Positions 6,242 through 10,055 of a DNA stretch of 10,055 nucleotides are shown here, in pieces. The DNA lies in assembly GCA_028684345.1 (NCBI GenBank), contig JAQUGB010000051.1, forward strand, positions 1-10,055. Direction: 5' to 3'. This DNA is from Tepidiphilus sp. GTDB taxonomy: Bacteria > Pseudomonadota > Gammaproteobacteria > Burkholderiales > Rhodocyclaceae. Every line of letters starts with the position of its first letter. The stretch's first letter is position 1. The translations under genes were made by a program, and so were the position numbers. Below the pieces are notes generated by a model, which searched no databases, was not told the origin of the DNA, and saw only the letters and a list, made by a program, of their open reading frames with translations.

Positions 6242-6262
6242 ACCGAGCCATTAGAGTCGAGC

Positions 6263-6751
6263 ATGGAAATGCCTGAAGAACCCCCTGCAGCGGCCAAAGA
6301 GGGCCGGCTTTATTCCTGGGAACAAATCGTCGTCGGCCTCGTGATGGCCGCGATCGTCGCCATCACCTTCGCCAACGTCATCGTGCGCTACTTCACCGCG
6401 CAATCGCTCGCCGCCACCGAAGAGCTGTCGATCGCGCTGCTGCCCGTGCTCGCCTTCCTCGGCTCCGTGCCGGCTTTTTTGAACGATCGCCACATCCGCG
6501 TCACCTTCTTCGTCGAACGCCTGCCGCGACGTTGGCGCATCCTCGCGGAACGGCTCGACGCCCTGGTCACCGTCGCCCTCTATCTTTTCCTCACCTGGTA
6601 TGCGGCGCGCCTCACTTACGACCAGTTCCGCTTCGAGGAGACTTCACCGGCACTGGGCATACCGCAATGGTGGTACACCATCTGGCTACCGCTGCTGTCG
6701 TTCGTGATCGCCGTACGCCTTGCCCTGGCGCGATTCGGGAGACGCCCATGA
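6263..6751 (+). CDS. dctQ: TRAP transporter small permease, DctQ family
   Basis: Small inner-membrane subunit of the TRAP system, 162 residues. Four membrane spans are visible at about 21-43, 54-73, 98-117 and 136-156, the usual DctQ topology, with family-typical FANVIVRYF (36-44), ATEELS (51-56) and GIPQWWYTIWLP (132-143). I placed the start at the ATG at 6263, right before the acidic N-terminus MEMPEEPPAA. The ribosome site there is poor (only GAG in AGAGTCGAGC), and an ATG two codons on is also possible. A weak site would fit low expression relative to the receptor DctP, which lies 155 bases upstream behind two hairpins. The stop overlaps the dctM start in ATGA. Confidence 0.9.
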   Translation: MEMPEEPPAAAKEGRLYSWEQIVVGLVMAAIVAITFANVIVRYFTAQSLAATEELSIALLPVLAFLGSVPAFLNDRHIRVTFFVERLPRRWRILAERLDALVTVALYLFLTWYAARLTYDQFRFEETSPALGIPQWWYTIWLPLLSFVIAVRLALARFGRRP

Positions 6752-8034
6752 TCGGCCTCACCCTCGTTAGCCTCTTTCTCCTCGCGCTCATTGCCGGCAT
6801 GCCGCTCGCCGTCGGCCTGGGGCTTGCCAGCGTCGCCGTGCTCGCTTTGGCCGGATTCGACCAGCTCGCCGTCCCCACCAACCTATACGCCGGCATCGCC
6901 AAATACCCCCTACTGGCGATCCCGATGTTCATCCTCGCCGGCATGATTTTCGAACGCTCCGGGGTGGCCCTGCGCCTCGTGCGTTTCATCAGCGCGCTGG
7001 TCGGCGAATGGACCGGCTCGCATGCCGTCGTCGCGGTGTTGGTCGCGATGCTGCTCGGCGGCATTTCAGGTTCCGGCCCGGCGGATGCCGCCGCCGTTGC
7101 ATCGGTCATGCTCCCATCGATGGTCGCACGCGGCTACCCGAAAGGATTCTCGGCCAGTCTCATCGCCGCCGCCGGTTCCACGGCGATCATCATCCCGCCA
7201 TCGGTGGCTTTCATCGTCTATAGCGTGATGGTGCCGGCGGCAACGGTGCCGGCACTCTTCGCCGCCGGTTTGATTCCCGGCGCCATCGCCGCCCTGTGCC
7301 TGCTCATCCCGGCGATTCTCATCAGCCGGCACCACGGTTATGGTCGCACCGAAAGGCGAGAACCACGCCCGCCTCTGGGCAAGAGTTTCTTCGAGGCGAT
7401 CTGGGGGCTCCTCGCGCCAGTCATCATCCTCGGCGGGCTGCGCATGGGTTTTTTCACGCCCACCGAGGCCGCGGTGGTCGCAGTGGTCTACGGCGCATTC
7501 GTCGGGGTCGTCATCTACCGCAGCCTCGATCTCAAAGGGCTGTTCCGCGTCCTCGTCGATGCCGGCGAGCTCTCCGCCGTCGTGCTCATGATCATCGGCA
7601 TCGCTTCGGTGTTCGCCTGGGCCGGCAACACGCTAGGGATCTTCGACGCAGCCGCCAACCTGCTCGTTGGCTTCCATTCCAGCCCCGTGCTGATGCTCGT
7701 GTCGATCAACGTGCTGCTGCTCATTGCGGGCATGTTCCTCGACGCGATCTCGATCTTCCTCATCCTGCTGCCGCTGCTCGTGCCGATCGCCCAGGCGATG
7801 GGCTGGGACCTCGTCTGGTTCGGGGTGATGATGACGATCAATCTGGCGATCGGCCAATTCACGCCCCCCATGGCCCTGGCGCTGATGATCACTTCGCGCA
7901 TCGCCGGTATCCGCATGGAAGAAACTTTCCGCTGGGTGTTGTGGTTCGTGCTGGCAATGGGCCTGGGCCTTGCGGCCTTGATCGTCTTCCCGGAATTGGT
8001 GCTGTGGTTGCCGCGTCGGATGGGTGTTGGCTGA
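6748..8034 (+). CDS. dctM: TRAP transporter large permease, DctM family
   Basis: Main translocation subunit, 428 residues, a hydrophobic protein with about a dozen membrane segments, normal for DctM. Family motifs are all present: GGISGSGPADAAA (104-116), AIIIPPS (146-152), GFFTPTEAA (234-242), GMFLDA (328-333) and the hairpin motif GQFTPPMA (369-376). Transport in this family is sodium- or ion-coupled and needs DctP to deliver substrate. The ATG at 6748 overlaps the dctQ stop by 4 bases (ATGA), with GGGAG 7 bases upstream, so the two are translationally coupled. The frame is open upstream inside dctQ, but that extension is non-family. It ends 131 bases before gdhA with at most a weak terminator between. 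Confidence 0.95.
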   Translation: MIGLTLVSLFLLALIAGMPLAVGLGLASVAVLALAGFDQLAVPTNLYAGIAKYPLLAIPMFILAGMIFERSGVALRLVRFISALVGEWTGSHAVVAVLVAMLLGGISGSGPADAAAVASVMLPSMVARGYPKGFSASLIAAAGSTAIIIPPSVAFIVYSVMVPAATVPALFAAGLIPGAIAALCLLIPAILISRHHGYGRTERREPRPPLGKSFFEAIWGLLAPVIILGGLRMGFFTPTEAAVVAVVYGAFVGVVIYRSLDLKGLFRVLVDAGELSAVVLMIIGIASVFAWAGNTLGIFDAAANLLVGFHSSPVLMLVSINVLLLIAGMFLDAISIFLILLPLLVPIAQAMGWDLVWFGVMMTINLAIGQFTPPMALALMITSRIAGIRMEETFRWVLWFVLAMGLGLAALIVFPELVLWLPRRMGVG

Positions 8035-8037
8035 AAA

Positions 8038-8070
8038 GCATCGCTGCCGCTCGAAAACGATGCATTCTTT
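8038..8070 (+). terminator. Weak candidate terminator after dctM
   Basis: GCATCG (8038-8043) pairs with CGATGC (8058-8063) around a 14-base loop, followed by ATTCTTT. The stem is short and the T-tract broken, so termination may be partial and some dctPQM transcripts could run into gdhA. Confidence 0.3.
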
Positions 8071-8085
8071 CACCACAATGGTGCG
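8069..8085. promoter_or_regulatory. NtrC-type box over the gdhA promoter
   Basis: TTCACC-ACAAT-GGTGCG matches the NtrC consensus (TGCACC-N5-GGTGCA) at 5 of 6 bases in each half with the correct 5-base centre. It shares CACC-N5-GGTGCG with the glnK enhancer box in this same window. It abuts the candidate -10 region, centred about 20 bp before the predicted start, so a bound protein should block rather than activate sigma-70 polymerase. Confidence 0.55.
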
Positions 8086-8096
8086 ATAATTATAAA
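8082..8096 (+). promoter_or_regulatory. Candidate gdhA promoter, -10 region
   Basis: An AT-rich island in otherwise GC-rich DNA holds TGCGATAAT (8082-8090, an extended -10) and, overlapping, TATAAA (8091-8096). No good -35 lies at the matching distance, which is common for extended -10 promoters and for regulated ones. The start would be near 8097-8103, giving a leader of about 65 bases. Confidence 0.5.
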
Positions 8097-8165
8097 ATTG
8101 TGCGCGGATCGAACGGCGTGCGGTCTGGCGTGATCCGTTATTCCCACTCTGAAAGGCGCCAAGCC

Positions 8166-9509
8166 ATGAAATATTCCACGCTGCAAAGCTTTCTCGACTA
8201 CGTTGCGCAACGCAACCCCGGCCAGCCCGAGTTCCTGCAGGCGGTGACCGAAGTGATGGAGAGCCTCTGGCCCTTCATCACGCAGCATCCGCGCTACGCG
8301 CAGCACGCGCTGCTCGAGCGCCTCGTCGAACCCGAGCGCGTCATCATGTTCCGCGTCTCCTGGGTCGACGACCACGGCGACGTGCAGGTCAACCGCGGCT
8401 ACCGCATCCAGCACAACTCGGCCATCGGCCCCTACAAGGGCGGGCTGCGTTTCCACCCTTCGGTGAACCTCTCCATCCTCAAGTTCCTCGCCTTCGAACA
8501 GACCTTCAAGAACGCCCTCACGACGCTGCCCATGGGCGGCGGCAAGGGCGGCTCCGACTTCGATCCCAAGGGCAAGAGCCCCGGCGAAGTCATGCGCTTC
8601 TGCCAAGCCTTCATCACCGAGCTCTACCGCCACATCGGCGCCGACACCGACGTACCGGCTGGCGACATCGGTGTGGGCGGGCGCGAGGTCGGCTTCATGG
8701 TCGGCATGATGAAGAAACTCACCAACGATTCTTCCTGCGTCTTCACCGGCAAGGGTCTCTCTTACGGCGGTTCGCTGATCCGGCCCGAATCCACCGGCTA
8801 CGGCACGGTCTACTTCGCCGAGGAGATGCTGCGCCACGCCGGCCGCAGCCTGGAAGGGATGCGCGTCGCGGTATCGGGCTCCGGCAACGTCGCCCAGTAC
8901 GCCATCGAGAAACTCATGGAGATGGGGGCCAAACCCATCACCTGTTCCGATTCCAGCGGCACGGTGATCGACGAGGAAGGATTCACGCCGGAAAAGCTCG
9001 CCATCCTGATGGAGGTGAAGAACCACCGCTATGGTCGCGTCTCGGAATACGCCCAACTCGTCGGTGCCACCTTCATTCCGGGCGCCAAGCCGTGGAACGT
9101 GCCGGTGGACGTGGCGCTTCCCTGCGCGACGCAAAACGAGCTCGACGCCGACGACGCGATGACGTTGGTGGAAAACGGCGTGGTAGCGGTGGCCGAAGGC
9201 GCGAACATGCCCTGCACACCGGAAGCGGTCAAGATCTTCGAGCATCGCGGCGTGCTCTATGCGCCGGGCAAGGCGAGCAACGCGGGCGGCGTGGCCACCT
9301 CCGGCCTGGAGATGAGCCAAAACGCCATGCGGCTTTCCTGGACGCGCGAAGAAGTCGACGCTCGGCTCAGGGAGATCATGAAAGGCATCCACGACGCCTG
9401 CCTGCAGTACGGTCGGCGCGAGGACGGCTCCGTGAGCTACAGCGACGGCGCCAACATCGCTGGTTTCGCCAAGGTGGCCGACGCCATGCTCGCGCAGGGG
9501 GTCATCTGA
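8166..9509 (+). CDS. gdhA: NADP-specific glutamate dehydrogenase GdhA
   Basis: Cytoplasmic hexameric enzyme that aminates 2-oxoglutarate with ammonium and NADPH to give glutamate. At 447 residues it equals E. coli GdhA in length and aligns without gaps over long stretches. Seen in sequence: substrate-binding GPYKGGLRFHPS (88-99, Lys91), catalytic Lys127 in PMGGGKGGSDFDP, Asp167 in PAGDIGVGGREVG, Rossmann motif VSGSGNVAQYA (236-246), and SDSSGTV (261-267) after the second beta strand, the pattern of the NADP-type enzyme. The ATG at 8166 has AAAGG upstream and matches the family start; the open frame further upstream is dctM read out of frame. It has its own promoter region with an NtrC-type box and a strong terminator, so it is probably monocistronic. 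Confidence 0.97.
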   Translation: MKYSTLQSFLDYVAQRNPGQPEFLQAVTEVMESLWPFITQHPRYAQHALLERLVEPERVIMFRVSWVDDHGDVQVNRGYRIQHNSAIGPYKGGLRFHPSVNLSILKFLAFEQTFKNALTTLPMGGGKGGSDFDPKGKSPGEVMRFCQAFITELYRHIGADTDVPAGDIGVGGREVGFMVGMMKKLTNDSSCVFTGKGLSYGGSLIRPESTGYGTVYFAEEMLRHAGRSLEGMRVAVSGSGNVAQYAIEKLMEMGAKPITCSDSSGTVIDEEGFTPEKLAILMEVKNHRYGRVSEYAQLVGATFIPGAKPWNVPVDVALPCATQNELDADDAMTLVENGVVAVAEGANMPCTPEAVKIFEHRGVLYAPGKASNAGGVATSGLEMSQNAMRLSWTREEVDARLREIMKGIHDACLQYGRREDGSVSYSDGANIAGFAKVADAMLAQGVI

Positions 9510-9519
9510 CCGCCTGCCG

Positions 9520-9552
9520 CGCCCGGTGCCCTCGGCGCCGGGCGTTTTTCTT
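9520..9552 (+). terminator. Rho-independent terminator of gdhA
   Basis: CGCCCGGTGCC (9520-9530) pairs with GGCGCCGGGCG (9534-9544) around CTC, eleven pairs with one T-G, followed by TTTTTCTT. It starts 11 bases after the gdhA stop and touches the stop codon of the convergent gene. The minus strand lacks a T-tract after the stem, so it acts mainly for gdhA. Confidence 0.92.
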
Positions 9553-10055
9553 CAATGCCCCTCCACGCAGATCTCTCGCCGCGCCACGGCGATGGCGGTA
9601 CGCACCAGCAGCAGCACGATGAGCAAGGTCAAAATCGCCAGCAGCACGACCCCCAGCCCGCGGTAAAAGCCAAACCCCGTCTCCTTGGCCATGATCAGGG
9701 TTGCGATGGTAAGCGCCGCCAGAGGAAAGGAATACGCCCACCACGACAGGAAGAATTTCAGCCGCACGAAGTAATTCGCCTGCACCGCGAGCAGCAGGGC
9801 GAAAAAGAGCGCCACGCCGTAGAGCACGTGTGCGAAGGCGTCGACCTGCCCACCCAGGTTGTACCAGGAGATGAACCCCACCGCCGACGGTGCGATGAAA
9901 ATGAACAGCGTCGGCACGAAACGCTCGGGCAGGCTGGTATGAAAGATGAGGCGGTAGAAGAGAATCGCCGTGAGCACCGGCCAGAAAAACAAGCCGATGC
10001 TGAAGAAGAACCACGATATCTCGACCGGCGCATGGTGCAAACCGGCAATCGGCAC
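9552..10055 (-). CDS. SLAC1/TehA-family membrane channel or transporter, N-terminus beyond the right edge
   Basis: The C-terminal 167 residues of a protein whose start lies beyond the window; the GTG at the very edge is just a codon inside the frame. Five membrane spans are visible in the fragment, at about 15-38, 46-65, 72-95, 99-122 and 133-157. This fits the second half of the ten-span SLAC1/TehA fold (voltage-dependent anion channel family, also annotated as tellurite resistance or C4-dicarboxylate/malate transport). Family-like sequence includes LPERFVPTLFIFIAPSAVGFISW (43-65) and WWAYSFPLAALT (105-116). The phenylalanine in SFPLAA may be the pore-gating Phe of span 9, a tentative match. 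It is convergent with gdhA, its stop touching the gdhA terminator. The permeant ion is unknown. Confidence 0.85.
   Translation of the reverse strand: MPIAGLHHAPVEISWFFFSIGLFFWPVLTAILFYRLIFHTSLPERFVPTLFIFIAPSAVGFISWYNLGGQVDAFAHVLYGVALFFALLLAVQANYFVRLKFFLSWWAYSFPLAALTIATLIMAKETGFGFYRGLGVVLLAILTLLIVLLLVRTAIAVARREICVEGH

Noticed and set aside
8070..9392. 440-codon minus-strand frame opposite gdhA
   Set aside because: Low-complexity Ala/Gly/His/Val composition and complete overlap with an unmistakable gdhA; it is a GC-rich shadow.
1..10055. Mobile element, CRISPR, tRNA or rRNA content
   Set aside because: No transposase, integrase, spaced direct repeats, cloverleaf or rRNA-like sequence was seen on either strand.

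Overview
The window reads as an ordinary chromosomal segment of a GC-rich Gram-negative bacterium, most likely a betaproteobacterium. The MetQ, GdhA, PII and AmtB sequences are of proteobacterial type, the coding GC is high, and genes are tightly packed with short operons. I see no mobile element, CRISPR array, tRNA or rRNA. Taxonomy below class level is a guess (Hydrogenophilales/Rhodocyclales-like).

Layout, left to right. (1) Positions 1-290, minus: N-terminal part of an unrecognised small protein that runs off the left edge. (2) 404-2094, minus: glnK-amtB, the PII signal protein and its ammonium channel. It has a textbook sigma-54 -24/-12 element (2130-2148), an NtrC-type enhancer box about 174 bp upstream of the predicted start site (2286-2304), and a strong terminator (346-376). 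(3) 2351-4851, minus: metN-metI-metQ, a methionine ABC importer ending at a terminator (2162-2189) that lies between the glnK enhancer and the glnK promoter. (4) 5068-8034, plus: a TRAP transporter (dctP-dctQ-dctM), divergent from metN, with a good sigma-70 promoter and two strong hairpins between dctP and dctQ. (5) 8166-9509, plus: NADP-type glutamate dehydrogenase gdhA with its own promoter and terminator. (6) 9552-10055, minus: C-terminal half of a SLAC1/TehA-family membrane channel, convergent with gdhA and cut by the right edge.

The unifying theme is nitrogen assimilation. GlnK and AmtB sense and admit ammonium, GdhA fixes it into glutamate, and MetNIQ and the TRAP system import organic nutrients. 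The main regulatory observation is that the same CACC-N5-GGTGCG box occurs twice. One copy is at an enhancer position for glnK-amtB. The other sits between the expected -35 and -10 regions of gdhA. This suggests that NtrC activates ammonium scavenging and blocks gdhA under nitrogen limitation. It is inferred from sequence only.

No gene-level novel system is evident. The points worth checking are regulatory: the paired NtrC boxes, the enhancer buried in the transcribed metNIQ 3' region, and the dctP-dctQ hairpins. There are also two protein-level points: a cysteine-free MetQ and the unrecognised left-edge protein. No gene-free stretch exceeds 300 bases.
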